Shown here: piece by piece, positions 33,700-45,885 of the stretch | Numbering within the stretch: position 1 is the first letter of the stretch | How the letters are laid out: the number at the start of each line of letters is the position of its first letter | From: Unio delphinus | Taxonomy: Eukaryota; Mollusca; Bivalvia; Unionida; Unionidae | DNA: 64,000 bases | Reading direction: 5' to 3' | NCBI GenBank assembly: GCA_029339505.1 | Contig: JAQISU010000251.1 | Coordinates: 1,824,001-1,888,000, forward strand | Program-made: the position numbers and the translations under genes | Notes under the pieces: generated by a model | What the model was told of the DNA's origin: nothing | Seen by the model: the letters and a program-made list of their open reading frames with translations, nothing else | Databases searched by the model: none

Positions 33700-34550
33700 T
33701 CTTTCAGTATTCTCCTGTTTATGTAAAATCGCATAGAAAAGAAAAACCAAACCTTTGAAATGAAACAGGAGCGTCCGAAACTTATTTAAACTGTTCGCAT
33801 GGACAAGGGGTTTTCCAATACCTGTATAACAATTAAAAAAGCTCTGCGAATTTAATAAATTATCATATGGGAGTTTGGTCAGGAATAATAAAATCCCTTG
33901 GATGTGTACAAACTGTGCGTCAAAACATGGCTATGTTCGAAGTTATCTAATCATTTCTTTTATATTCACAGGCAACGGTAAGTAACTCATTCATACTATT
34001 CGTTTACCTTGACAATTTATGTCAAGTCCGTCGATAATCCACGGGCAGTCTTTGTGATCGTTGTAAGAGAGCTCTTGTAAGAGAACATCAATGTCTTTGG
34101 TTTCTAGAGACCAATGAAATGTATGAAGGTAATGAATGATCGCCTAGTTATTATCTAACTTCTAGATACTATTCAGTTTTCTCCCTGACTCATCACTGTA
34201 CATCAGAAAACAATACTTGAGGTAACATCTATAATTGTTTGTTCTCATGTTCCATTTCTTCTTTTGAAATTGTCTAGGATCACTTCTACGAAACTATTGA
34301 TTTCAAGAGTATTGTTAAATTCTGAATACAAGATGATGTTCACTATGTTACCCAGAGCTATAGCTAACTGACGTTCCTCACAAAGTTGACCCAATTGTAT
34401 AATTTCGTTTCGCTGCCTTGGTCTGGAGTAAGATCAGAAGCCACACATCGTGCTGCATAATCGTCTTACTAAATGAAGTAGCTGAAGAGATATAAGTGTC
34501 ATGTTGCTTTAAACAGTATCAAATAATAACCCCATTCTAAAATAGATTAA
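33700..34550. other. flank with degenerate coding scraps
   Basis: A 9-bp hairpin (ctcctgttt / aaacaggag) lies at about 33713-33771. On the minus strand, 34030-34140 and about 34230-34430 are open for 40-65 codons with coding-like composition (for example QLGQLCEERQLAIALGNIVN). They may be remains of another transposon or host gene; no family was recognised. Confidence 0.35.
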
Positions 34551-34614
34551 AAGTGCATGGTGCGAAACGCTTGGCCATCTTAAGTTATCATTGTTTAGGA
34601 CACATTGATGTGTT

Positions 34615-34616
<2 letters not shown>

Positions 34617-34695
<79 letters not shown>
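34617..34695. repeat. (AT)n microsatellite
   Basis: About 39 uninterrupted AT dinucleotides. The open frames across it, on both strands, are artefacts of the repeat. Confidence 0.97.
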
Positions 34696-34696
<1 letters not shown>

Positions 34697-34699
34697 TCT

Positions 34700-35161
34700 G
34701 TTGAGAGCCGTATTACCGACATGCCAGCGAGTAAAGATTTGGGTAACTTTCCTTGGAGAGCATGATCTTTCAACTATGAACGGAGACTATAGAGATTTTC
34801 ACTTCAGCTCGTCGCATTGAATACGCAGCTGTCGTTCTGCTCAACGTTTGATTACTATCGTTTAAGGCAAAACTTCCACACAACAAATGTAAAGAATGTC
34901 CTCTTCGATGATGATTTTATTGTCGTTTAGCATCGGCCATCATATGAAATACGGATTTCTGCGGTTCACTTTCAGGCACACATCCACTCCATTCAACAGA
35001 TACATGTATTGAAACCACGTGTCCAAATGCCAACGATCCATCGATCCTAAACTGCGTTCTGGTTTAATATTTTCCCCGACGGTCGTTGAATCAACAGTGT
35101 GTGGATCTTCAGCTTCTGTCGTGTCTGCGTCGTTTAAGATGTCCATGGTGTAGGTCTGCAT
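34700..35161 (-). pseudogene. fragment of a second type of Polinton capsid protein
   Basis: On the minus strand, WHLDTWFQYMYLLNGVDVCL then NRRNPYF (about 34945-35060) matches the first jelly-roll segment of the capsid family annotated in many invertebrates as F54H12.2-like. In the same order downstream come degenerate IIIEEDILYI and LQGKLPKSLLAGMSV (about 34715-34755), again as expected for that family. Stops and shifts break it, and the (AT)n tract cuts off the rest. It differs from the capsid gene at 29.1-30.5 kb, so it comes from another element. The assignment is pattern recognition. Confidence 0.45.
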
Positions 35162-35373
35162 ACCATAGAAGCATCCTGAAGGTTTTCTAGACCGCTTTTC
35201 TGTATGCCATGAAGTTTTCCAGGTATATTATGTAAGATGCAAGTATTCATATTGTCGCTTTCTTTCTTGTTTGTTACTCAAGTACAAAACAACTTCGCTG
35301 AAGAAAAACGCATTTAATGGATTTATTTTATTTGGAATTTTTTTTACTGACAATTTTTAAAAAATTTCTGCAG

Positions 35374-35517
35374 GACTTCGACCTGGCTGTTTTAGATGAA
35401 GTCGTGCTCCTTGTTGCACAGAGGTATATGCAAGATGTCCTGGCAGCAGAAGAAAATAATGATTACAACCAGGGGAAAAGGCATACTGCTAATAGGCAGT
35501 TTATTTTATGTACTTAA
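35374..35517 (+). other. possible host exon
   Basis: An acceptor (tttctgcag, ending 35373) leads into an open segment with coding character (FDLAVLDEVVLLVAQRYMQD) that stops at 35515-35517. It could be a terminal exon or a pseudo-exon. No family was recognised; the helix pattern is faintly histone-fold-like. Confidence 0.25.
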
Positions 35518-35519
35518 CT

Positions 35520-37665
35520 AATACCTAAGTACTGGCAACAGACATGTCAATTCTAAGTTGTTGTGTATGGCGTATAATGGATAAATAATTTTGGCCAGTA
35601 CCATGGCTTTGCTCATGGAAGACTTGGATGATCTATCCAAATATATGATGTGTGAATACTATAATTTATGTTGACTTTAAGTTGTATAAAACATTTATTT
35701 TGTAGTATGCAATTTTTATTTTGCATGAACAAGTTTTCTTAAACATTTTTTTTGCTACCTACCCACTAAAGAATGATTATATGTATAGCTATGTTTTGAA
35801 AGCAACTGTCAGGAGACTATTTATTAAAAACATAGGATGAATTGAAGTTGACTAGCATTGTCTTGGGATGCAAAGAATATAAAAAACAAAAGTACACTGG
35901 TGAACATGATTTTAATCATGCATATACAGTAACACATTAAGTTAAATGATAAATAACGCATATTCATTTTGAGTTGAGAAAGCAAAACTTGTTGCAGTGT
36001 TTCATGAATACAGATTGGCTTGCAAATATAAACAGAACTACAAACACTAGGATACTATTCTATCCAGACACTGCTCATTAATTACAATTACATGTAATAC
36101 AAAATGGCTCTGGAAACAATAAGGGTTTTAAGACAAAAATACTAGTTCATCTAAAGTAACCTTGAGTGCTTATATCACGTATGTGCATCATCAGCCATCT
36201 TATTACAACTAAATCAAATATACTCGACACCATTTAAAAGCATCAAATTTTCAGTTTTTTAAAATGTGTTCATTTAGCAAAGAAATAATTATACCCTTTA
36301 TATGAATAGCCAGATGAATGTACACAACTGCATACACTGTAAAACTAACTATTATATATTATGAAATGTACTAAACTTATATAAGTACAAATGTGCATGT
36401 ACAGGGATAACTTTAATACGAAAGTACATGCACAGTCAGGCATAAAACAAACTGAAGGATATCATCTAAGAATAATTATGGCATATATAGAGGTTTTCCA
36501 TATCATTTAGGTTGGGTGGGGTGCTCCCAATATTATTTAAATTATTACAAAAGACCCCCCCCCCCCCGGCATGTTTTTGTGAGGAATTGAAGTAGTGATA
36601 GACAGATGCAATGCTCAGAGCCCCCAGTCAGTGGTGTCGACAGTTAAATTAATGAATACACAAAATGTGAAAGTTAAATAAACAACAATTTAATATCATT
36701 AAATAACAGTCATCTCTCAAATGAAATTCAAATTAAAACCCTATCACTCGTCTTTAACTCGACCAAGTTATGGCCTATTTTATCATCTGACTTAGTGTAA
36801 TAGATTTTCTTCTTGTCCTGTGTTCCTACCCATCTGTATGATCTTTATCTGGACTGGTAGTCCAATTCCATTCAGTCCATTTAACTTCTGCCTCTGCTCT
36901 TCCTTTTTCTTTGTCTCCCAGAGAGTTTTATATAAGAAACTAGTGTACCATTACTATAAAATATTGATTACAGACATCCTATTCCAAAATACTAGACAGT
37001 TCTATAGAAATTACATTGATGTTTTAGTATCTTGTGCATGGTTTCTATGCTTTTGACACAAGTGATTACCATTTATTCAATGCCAAACTTTAGTATATCA
37101 CCTAAACAAACTACTGCAGTGAAACAAATATTGAAATTAAGCCCACCCCCATGTATGTTTCCTATTGCATTTCTTTCAAAATTAGGGTAGCTAGGGACTC
37201 ACACACACAAACATATATATATATACACTGAATAGTATATATAATGTACTAAATACAATGCAAAACTGGCTCAGATATACATATCAAATTCAGGAATGCA
37301 GGGGTCATGTTACCAGGCGAGGAGACTTTGACCTCTTGATTTTTTAGACTAGACGTAAAATGACTGGTTTTACTTTATACGTTCCTTGATGTACGCATTA
37401 GGTTCTGGCAGTTTTGTAATCCAAAGCAAAATGTATTTATGCAGTGTTGATACCAATTAGCTTACGCAAACAAACAAACTCTTACACATTCACATGGGTG
37501 TTTTAATTGCTAACTGACCTTTAACCCTGTTTGCAGCAATATATCACTGTTCATGAAATTGAGCCTACCGTACAGTAATGAAAATATACCAAATTCTGTT
37601 TCAAAATTGTAACAGTGTGTGTGACTTGGATTTTTAACATACCTTGAACAATTTTTTAGTCATAT
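35520..37665. other. AT-rich stretch without a gene
   Basis: No coding or repeat signal apart from a C run near 36557. Confidence 0.45.
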
Positions 37666-37669
37666 TGTT

Positions 37670-37938
37670 ATGATGTTTGCAGTGTGGCAGTTTATAGTGA
37701 TATCTAGCACTGAGGCATCATGCTGCAGACATGTAGCATGACATCCCACCCAGTTACATTATCCTGACAGTAGGAAGACCAGTTCATACACTAACCTCTT
37801 AATGCTGAGCACCAAATGAGGCAGCCGTTAATACCATCTTTATGTCTTTGGTATGACCTTGCCAGGGATCAAGGCCTCCACAACCTCTTGCATCTGAGGT
37901 GGATGCTCCTACCACAAGGCCACTGGAGCGGTCTATAC
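37670..37938 (-). mobile_element. tRNA-derived SINE with a conserved core domain
   Basis: On the minus strand the head reads ggccttgtggtaggagcatc, a clear tRNA-like A box, then a B-box-like gaggccttgatccc. The body contains actgggtgggatgtcatgc and gcatgatgcctcagtgctag, which I recall as the conserved core of Nin-DC-type SINEs common in molluscs. The end is near 37670. The SINE class is secure; the superfamily name is from memory. Confidence 0.75.
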
Positions 37939-38321
37939 CAGTATGTAAATAGTAATATGTTGTTAACAAATATAATCGGTAAAGATCATTTCTAATTGCT
38001 TTCTTTATTAAAAGAAATAGAAGTTAACAGCATTTTTTTCTTTATAAAATTAGTTTGAAACTGTATGTGAACCGGTAATGGCAGACATCGCTGCACCTGT
38101 GATAAACCACTTAATTACATGTATTCTTAAAAAATTGGGCAAATAAATTCAGGAAAATATATAATTTAATTAAAACAAAGTCTAAATATTTTGTTTTAGA
38201 AGATTTAGCCTAAATATTTAATAATTAAATCAGAAATATGGGACAATACTATGTTGTGGAATTCCAAACAATGTTGTTAAGCTCAATGCTGTTTTCTGAT
38301 TTAATTCATTTTCATGAAAAA

Positions 38322-38401
38322 ACATACATACATACATACATACATACATACATACATACATACATACATACATAAATACATACATACATACATACATACA
38401 C
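38322..38401. repeat. (TACA)n microsatellite
   Basis: About 20 copies of cata/tacata with one interruption near 38373. The open frame through it is not a gene. Confidence 0.95.
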
Positions 38402-38686
38402 AGTAGTGAAACAAAAACTCTTTTAAGCAATGCATATCGTTGCTATCAGTATTTAGGCAAATAATAAAACCATAAATATGCAGTCATACTATTGGATGTA
38501 TGTAATAAATCTAAAAAGTGTGTAGTTAAATTAAGATGCACTCACATGGCACAACACATGTTCTTTGATGGGTTTTTGTTTGAGAAAAGGATCCAGTTCA
38601 GTTACATTTCAATTTTAATGCTTCAGTGTGTTGTCTATTGATAGGTACAGTAATGTTTAGCGGGAGCAATGAAATCAAGATGAAGA

Positions 38687-41600
38687 TTATGGATTGAAGT
38701 CATTTGCTCCACTGTACATTTTTTCTTCTTCAAAGTATGCTAGATATCTTTCTGACTGCAATTTTACACAAAACAGTTAGAAAAAAAAATTATTAAAAGG
38801 TACCTTATTATGCAATAATACCGACTTGCAATTATATGATTTTAATATTGTTACTCCTATAAGATTAAATGAATTACAATGAATAGTTCCTGCTGTGCTT
38901 TTTTTAATACATCATATGGCCAAAATACACTGCATTTACCTCAATCTAAACATACATATAAGACAAGTATAAATGCAACGGGTATGAAAAGTTTGAAAAG
39001 GTCTTACATCTTGTGGTTCAAATGCATGTTTTTTTTAAAACTCTTTAAGAACATAATCAACAGTGGTCTGAAGATATACTGAATCATGGAAATCAAACAG
39101 ATGCTGGACTTTGGCTCATAGTAGACATTTCAAGAAAGACTTAGTCAAAGTCTATATGGGTCCATGGTAGAGATCATTTGTTATCATACAATCACTAGAA
39201 TAGTCTCTCCATAACAATTTGATATCAATAGGTGTTACCTGACTAAAAGGCCTAAATCATTTTAACTTAAAATGAGATTTCTGCTTTGTAACAATCTCTT
39301 CTGTAGGTGGTGCTGGTATTGGAGCAAGTACATCAGATATTCACCTATGATCATTTATGTCCAAAACAACTGTCTGGTTCATTCCAACTCTATCATCTAA
39401 CGTCATTTTCAATATGTTTATAATTATTTCCGGAATATACAGGTACTGTTGTTCAGCTTTCTTTGGGTTTGCAGACCATCTCTCACTTTTGTGTTGAATG
39501 ACCTTTGGTATCTGACAAGAAAATGCAAACATTTCACTGACAATATCATTTTATATTTTTTTTTAATTCTCAAAAGTCCAAATAAAAACTGCATACAATT
39601 ACATGTAACAAATAATTTTGCTACAGATGAAAATTTCAATATAGCAAACCTGTATCTAACCCATATATCATAAAAATGTTTAGATTATTTACAGACTTTT
39701 CTAATTACATTAGACTAATTCTAACCAAAATTTGTTTATAAAATTTATTTTTAAAAAATTTCTTCTGTAAAAGATTAAATTGTACCACAAACAGATGGTT
39801 TATCAACTTTCAGGTAAAGCATTAATATTTTTAACAAAAATGAATTATTATGTCAACAAACAAGAATAAAGTTTATTACCTTATTGTTCCATCTGTGTTT
39901 ACAATCACATCTCTGTCAATATGATTGGTATGATCAAGAGTTGCCAACAGATTCCTAGCTCTGAAAGCTGATGGCTTATATGAATGTCTTTTGGAGGCAT
40001 ACAATAAAATCAAACTTCTGGAAATTTTCAGTTCTGCTGTACTTCTGAAACAAAGTAAAATGACTTAATAAATAACTTGATTCAAATGCAGAGAACTATT
40101 TCAAATTTATAAAATCCAATAAATCTATTTTGATGAAAATGCCAATGTACAATAGCATTATAAAGGCAGAGAATAATCAACTCATTCCACCCCTACAAAT
40201 TTTTTTCATTGTCACCTGAAATGGGGGTAGGGAACACATTTGTGGGCTAATTTTCAATACATCGAAATACATCTGCTTCCAAGGATTTTTTGCTTAGATA
40301 TATGCCTAGGTTTGCTAGAAACATCATTCGGCATCTGCATAAAGGTAAAAGTTGGAGTCTTTTCTTCTTCTGACCCATCATTTTCCTCCTGGCCACTTTT
40401 TACTTCCAATCCCCAATTTATCCTGCTTCTGCAAATGTTTATCTGTCTGTGTATAGCTCAGACCGATGTGAATTAGATTGCAAGCAAAAAATAAATAATC
40501 CGGAAACAAAATCTGATTCCAACAATGGGCATGTGCACAGAAATCGGGTAAAGCTTGACCCCTCCCTCCCTGTACACATGCATATTTTTTTTTACACACA
40601 CCCCATCTGCGTACATGCGATTGCCCTCCCCATTCTGTAGAACAGCCTATATTTAATCCACACAGAAAAGATCAAGGATTAATAATATTATGTATTTAAT
40701 ATAACAGATAGTCCACCAATGTTGAACGTCTGGCTGCATCAAAGAAATAAGCTGTGTAACTTTAAAAAGTTTGTCGATTGTCCACTAAAACTCAAACACC
40801 AACTGAACCCAGTCAAACAGGTTACATATTAAACAAATTACTATCGATGTATATGTGTACATACATTATCAGAAGACCACTAACCCCCATACACAATCAT
40901 ATGCATTTGGGTAAACCCCCCTTGCCCTCTCCATGTGTACTAAACGGACAAACCATAACTATGGCCTTAGTGTGGTTTGTATTTATAATACAATGTATTC
41001 ATATTCTTATTATGATAACCAGTATATCTTCATTTTTTTCAATTATGCATCAATACTATATTTAAGATATATTTTAATTACACATTTTTAACTTGTATGT
41101 TCATGCACTGCAAAGAAAGCTTTTGTGGGAGAAACTTTCTGGTTTATACACAAATACCATCCACAAATACCAACACAATACTATATATGTATATATATAT
41201 ATGGTTGTTTTTGTAGTATACTTAACACAAATATTCTCCTTTTTTGTATGTATCACAATTATTTTTGTTAGTATAATTTCTCAAATGGGTTGATAAAACT
41301 TTTAGACTTTTCCATCATAACACTTTCCTTCTCCTTAAGTTTTTCAACTTCAGACAAGACAGAATCCCTTAAAATAAAATTTTGAAATGTGTAAATACTA
41401 ATGTTGAACTTGGAAATCTTTAGTTTTGTATCAAAAGAAAGCATTATCATTTATCTTGGTTATTATAATGGGAATGATAATGATTCAAGAAATAATAATA
41501 ATAATAATTTATTTAAAGGGGTGACTCATTTAGTCAAAGACTATTCTCCCTTGAGGATCTTTAACTAAAATATAAACAGCATGATGAGGAACATATCAAT

Positions 41601-42820
41601 AACAAAAAAAGACATGTACCAACAACTTACAACAAAATATTATTCTAAATAAAACAAAATATATTTTAACAAAATGTACAATCTTTACCAACTGCAAAAT
41701 ATTAAACTAGTATATAATGATACATTTCCAGATGCATTTACCAAAATATTTGTAAACAAGTAAATATACATAAAATTTAATAAAATGTAGTAATACTTAC
41801 ACAGATGCCATATCTGATTCTGATGTGGTTATATCAGACAGAGCAGGAATTTGTGAATTTGTATCCTATGAATTCTTGGCCCAGGTGTAGAAGTTGTGGC
41901 CATGTCTTCTTTGAAATTCCTCTGTTTCTGATGTTTTCCTTGTACTGGCATTAAATTCATAACTAAAATAGCAAGGGGAAATAAATGTTGCATTAGACAC
42001 AAAAATTATATATATTTTACAAATAATAGTGAATGAATGAATGTTAAATTAAAGTGAACCGGCCACGATTGGTCATTATTCGCTATTTTATCTTTCAAAA
42101 GAAAGTTATTTAATTTTTCCCGTGGGGTAAGGAATGGTGCCACATCCCCTCGGGCGTTTATGCACAAATAGTGTGCTATTTAATTTGGTTATGCATACAA
42201 TATACTTAACTGTATTGCATTACTTTTATTTACAGCCATCACTATTTACATTATGAATAATTTGTATTTTAAAAAAAAACAGTAGTGACTGCTTGCCTCT
42301 AAAAAAAGTCTTATGGTTGAGTGCAAAAATGACAATGATCATTAATGCCCCTTTGGTAGCCTCAAAAACAGCTGCAGTTATGTCATGTACATGCGGATTT
42401 TAGAGATATTGTTGCAGGGCTGTGACATTTTATTTCAAGCTAGATGGAATAATGCCAGTTTATATAAAATATGTTATTTTAAGAGTTTTGATAGAGTTAA
42501 CAATACAGAAATAAAAGAGCGGTATAAAAACTTGACTGTTCATTGCAAAATTGAGACTCACCAGTATCCAGCAAGAATTTGGCGGCCTCTGGATTATTTT
42601 CCAGGCTCAAAGTGGACTTCTTTTTATTCCATCGTTCATGCTGGTCACCAATAAATATGCGTGTGCTGCCATAATTTGCCCAACGAGCTTTTTTCCCCCT
42701 CCTTTCAGAATCTAAGTTTTTGTTTTCGATCTAGTTGCGGACACGCCATTATTTTTGTAAACACGTGTTTGCGCATGGCTAAAATTCTTAATCTTCGGGA
42801 GAGGTCAACCCAGAGGTTAC
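38687..42820 (-). other. exon-like pieces of an unrecognised host gene
   Basis: Five or six minus-strand segments have splice-site-like borders and coding character. The segment at about 42572-42818 contains FIGDQHERWNKKK and ENNPEAAKFLLD and ends at a gtgagt donor. About 41805-41955 has RRHGHNFYTWAKN and ends at gtaagtat. About 41283-41370 has VLSEVEKLKEKESVM, in matching phase with the preceding one. About 39892-40046 has RSLILLYASKRHSYKPSAF, about 39346-39512 has ERWSANPKKAEQQYLYIPEI, and 38687-38755 ends SGANDFNP-stop. At least one piece carries an in-frame stop and not all phases agree, so this may be a decaying gene or a mis-read. The product is unknown; the QHERW...AKFLLD pattern recurs in uncharacterised invertebrate proteins. 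Confidence 0.3.
41490..41512. repeat. (AAT)n microsatellite
   Basis: Short run of aat triplets followed by gggtgactcatttagtc, possibly the tail of an unidentified transposon. Confidence 0.6.
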
Positions 42821-43021
42821 ATGAATATAGGCGTGGCAAATAGAGAATTTTTGTTTGGCAGACAATAATTAAAAATCGCGTATTTTATCACAAAATTACC
42901 GATACTAGCCTGATTTCGGCCTCAGTAACAGCCTGAATCGTAATTTTTCAACTAAATAAGTAATCACGAACTGAAAAAAGAACAAAATAATTTCATTTGT
43001 TTTTAGTTAGGTTGTATGTCT

Positions 43022-44133
43022 TTAATTCTCGATCAATTTCAAGATAGCCGAAATTATAAAAAATAATAACTGTAATTAATGCAACAATTAATTTAAAGAA
43101 ATGTATTTTACTCATTTTAAAATAGAATATAGATTTAGAATATGTTGTTAGATATTATTCTTTCTTTCTTAAAAAATACTTTACTTCAACATTAAATCTC
43201 AACATGAAGTTGGTAGCGAATTCATCTTTTACAATAAAAATTATCATAAATGTAATTAAATATAAATTCTTTAAAAGATTTAAACATTCCATTACAATAT
43301 ATTATAAATAAAAGAATTAAGTGAACAATGTTGCTAACATATCAATTTTACCATTAAAATCTCAAACATTAAAAGTGCCTATTTATAAAAGAAGTTTACG
43401 ACGTATACAGTTCTTACCTGTAATGAAAAAACGAACATCGTGCTATCTTGTCGATCAAAGGGACGGACTTGGGCGATCTACGCACCTTATTTATACTCAT
43501 TTGGCTCAAGTCAGGACCAAATATGGCCACCCTTTAGTATACCGGCTAGCTGAGATGTCCGTTCATCATTAGATAGAAACCATTTTGTTTTACGTCATTC
43601 GACATAAGGTTAGACTCAATCTTGTGGTTTATTTATATTCGTTTGGCGCAGCCAATACCAAATAGGGCCATCCTTTAGTATACCAAGCAGAAATGCTTGT
43701 TCACAATCAGGTGAGAACCATTTTGTTTTGCGTCATTCGACAGAAAGTTAGACCCACTTTTTAGTCACTGGCTTGGAAACTCGCCAACGCATAATCTTGA
43801 AATCTGTTTAGTTTGCAGAATTATATATTTCTTACTGAGCAGCTTAGAAGTTCTTACTGAATCAGCGAAAACAAATACTATGCCTTTAGTAACATAATAC
43901 ACCCATTCCACACAACAATGTACATTCGCATAGCTTACAGTACAGCGATGTACGTTGCCAATTTTATACTTACACAGAACTATCTTCATTCCATTAATAT
44001 ATAGTTGTGCTTTGGAAATAAATGAAATTAATCTTTATATATATTAGAATTTTACTTTAATATAAATGAAACATTACTTTAATACAATTTAAAGAAAATA
44101 GCAATCTTATTAAATTTACTAGAAAATCTATTC
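43022..44133 (-). repeat. 3' LTR
   Basis: Aligns with 49440-50566 from ttaattctcgatcaatttca to aaaatctat with few differences. Open frames of 83-114 codons on the plus strand of both copies (43321, 49740) are shadows of the repeat. Confidence 0.8.
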
Positions 44134-44219
44134 TAATAACACCCTCTGGGTCATTTGAGCCGAGTCTTCGGGGCTCGAAAGGAAAAATCGATTACATTCA
44201 TCAAAACAAGGGGAAAGTC

Positions 44220-44480
44220 GAAAGATCAAAAATACAATGATAAAAGACATTGCGAGACATTTAAGCAAAGTTAAAAGATACAATGTAAAACACTGCAAAA
44301 TACCTTGCAAAATACAAGGTAAAGTACAAAAAATACAATTAAAAAGTACATTGCAAAATACGAAAAATACAATTAAAAAGTATATTGCAAAATACAAGAA
44401 TTACAATTAAAAAGTATCATGCACAATACTCAGTCAAATTCAAAAGTACAATGAAGAGTACAATACAAAATATTTGATAA
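44220..44480. repeat. degenerate tandem repeat in the element's 3' region
   Basis: Imperfect units around aaaatacaattaaaaagtac followed by attgcaaaatac, 30-45 bp each, about seven copies. Confidence 0.6.
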
Positions 44481-44779
44481 AATTCCCAAAAACACAATAT
44501 GAAAAAAACTTCGCAGCATTGGATACCTTTATAAGATACAATGAAATAACATGGTACGAAATTGAATAATTTTTTAAAAAATATATTAAACGCACAATTC
44601 TACAAAACCTACTTCTAAACTAGTCCCGTCAGACGATTGTCGCCATGACAAGAGGATTTCAGACGGTTGCCGTCATAGAGTTCCCTTAGATAGATGGTAC
44701 TCTCCTTTGTTGAGGATATTTGAATAACACGGTCTCCTTTTCTTTTATTTTTTATTTTTTCTTTTCTTCTAAATATATT

Positions 44780-45469
44780 TTATTGTTTGGTGATTGCATT
44801 ATGTGCTTGAGCGGTTTTTGTACTTTTTAATGCTAAATAATTGGGTAGGGCGGTCTGTTGATGGAAGAAACGTATCCTTCCGGGAAAGACAAGTTGAGCT
44901 ACGTACTTGTCTGGTTTAGGTTGATTCCGATCTGTGCGGTACTGAGTGCACCGTTCACACACATATCTTGGTCTTACACATTTAGTTAAGTATTCTTCGA
45001 GGTTATGGCCATCTCGACATTGTTTTTTGAATAAGTGGTAGCTAATTTGTGGAATTTGGAGTAGGGAGAGGGGTAACTTTGCATTTCGAATATATAATTC
45101 TGCTAATCCAGCGTAACCATGAACTAAAAGTTGATGAAAAAAACCTAAAAATCGCGGTATCATATCAGAAGAGGGCACAATACTGAAAAGTAAGCGAGCT
45201 AGCGTTTCTTCAGTTAATGAGAGGTAAGCTGCAATGCTAACAGCTTGAAATAAAGAATTTGGATTGTTATATAAAATTGTTCCCCTCGTTATTGATAGAA
45301 ATAAATGTCGAGCTACCGAAATATCAAATTTGTACATGGCAAAGGAGGTTCTTGTCCACCTGGGAAGTACTTGCAAAATTGGCGAAGCCTCAACCACTTT
45401 TTGAAGCTCAGGGCTTCTTAGAATAATAGTTTTGTTTTCGCCGAAAATAAAGGTAATAGATTCTGCCAT
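44780..45469 (-). CDS. accessory protein of the LTR element, BTB-like N-terminus
   Basis: An unbroken 229-codon frame near the 3' LTR. The first 100 residues (FIFGENKTIILRSPELQKVV, then ISVARHLFLSITRGTI) have the hydrophobic pattern of a BTB/POZ-type fold, but the match is weak. The C-terminal half has VRPRYVCERCTQYRTD, a possible half zinc site, and a basic end. It lies downstream of the membrane-protein gene, where retroelements carry additional or envelope genes. The function is unknown. It is notable that it is intact while pol is not. Confidence 0.5.
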   Translation of the reverse strand: MAESITFIFGENKTIILRSPELQKVVEASPILQVLPRWTRTSFAMYKFDISVARHLFLSITRGTILYNNPNSLFQAVSIAAYLSLTEETLARLLFSIVPSSDMIPRFLGFFHQLLVHGYAGLAELYIRNAKLPLSLLQIPQISYHLFKKQCRDGHNLEEYLTKCVRPRYVCERCTQYRTDRNQPKPDKYVAQLVFPGRIRFFHQQTALPNYLALKSTKTAQAHNAITKQ

Positions 45470-45514
45470 AGTTGTTTTTTTTATTTATTTAAATTAGTTA
45501 AAAAATTTATTTAT

Positions 45515-45733
45515 TTATTTATTCAAAGGGAGGTCTTGTTTTTGTTTTGATGTGCTGTTTTTGGATTTTAATATATATCCGTCTTTCGCCGTGTGGTATC
45601 CGTTGTTATCGTGCTGATTTTGAAAAGACGAAAAGAATAAATAGATAAATTGTACGTCCCAAGTATGTTTTAGTCTTTTAATAAAATAGTTATAGAAGCA
45701 GAAGTAGTACGTGTATTCTAAATCAACTATCAT
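45515..45733 (-). other. short open frame of doubtful status
   Basis: 72 codons, no motif, AT-rich, between the accessory protein and membrane-protein genes. Coding status is doubtful. Confidence 0.2.
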
Positions 45734-45885
45734 ACGTTTTGTTATTCCATCTATATATATTGGTTTTAACTAATTTTGTATAAAGAAGAAGAATCTATTA
45801 TTGAATTACCATTATTGTTTGGTTTCCCTTTTGTTATTATCGTCTTGACCTACCAATGCTAAGACATGGGCTCATATATGTGTAG

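Larger units (their letters stand above)
17215..33720. mobile_element. Maverick/Polinton (adintovirus-like) element, decayed
   Basis: The stretch carries the Polinton hallmark set: protein-primed family B DNA polymerase, FtsK/A32-like packaging ATPase, retrovirus-type integrase, SF1 helicase, adenain-type protease, double-jelly-roll major capsid protein, phospholipase A2-containing capsid gene and pX-like protein. Genes from 26.8 to 33.7 kb are nearly all on the plus strand and form the virion cluster; the replication genes lie to the left on both strands. Polymerase, ATPase, integrase, helicase and most capsid genes have frameshifts, stops or damaged active sites, so the copy is dead as a unit. 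Boundaries are set by the outermost recognisable genes; no terminal repeats or target duplication were identified. Confidence 0.9.

Noticed and set aside
17215..33720. Reassigned stop codons as explanation for stops in the Polinton genes
   Set aside because: TAA, TAG and TGA all occur, together with frameshifts and damaged active sites, which means decay rather than recoding.
34553..34820. Open frames on both strands encoding Ile-Tyr runs
   Set aside because: They are created by the (AT)n microsatellite.
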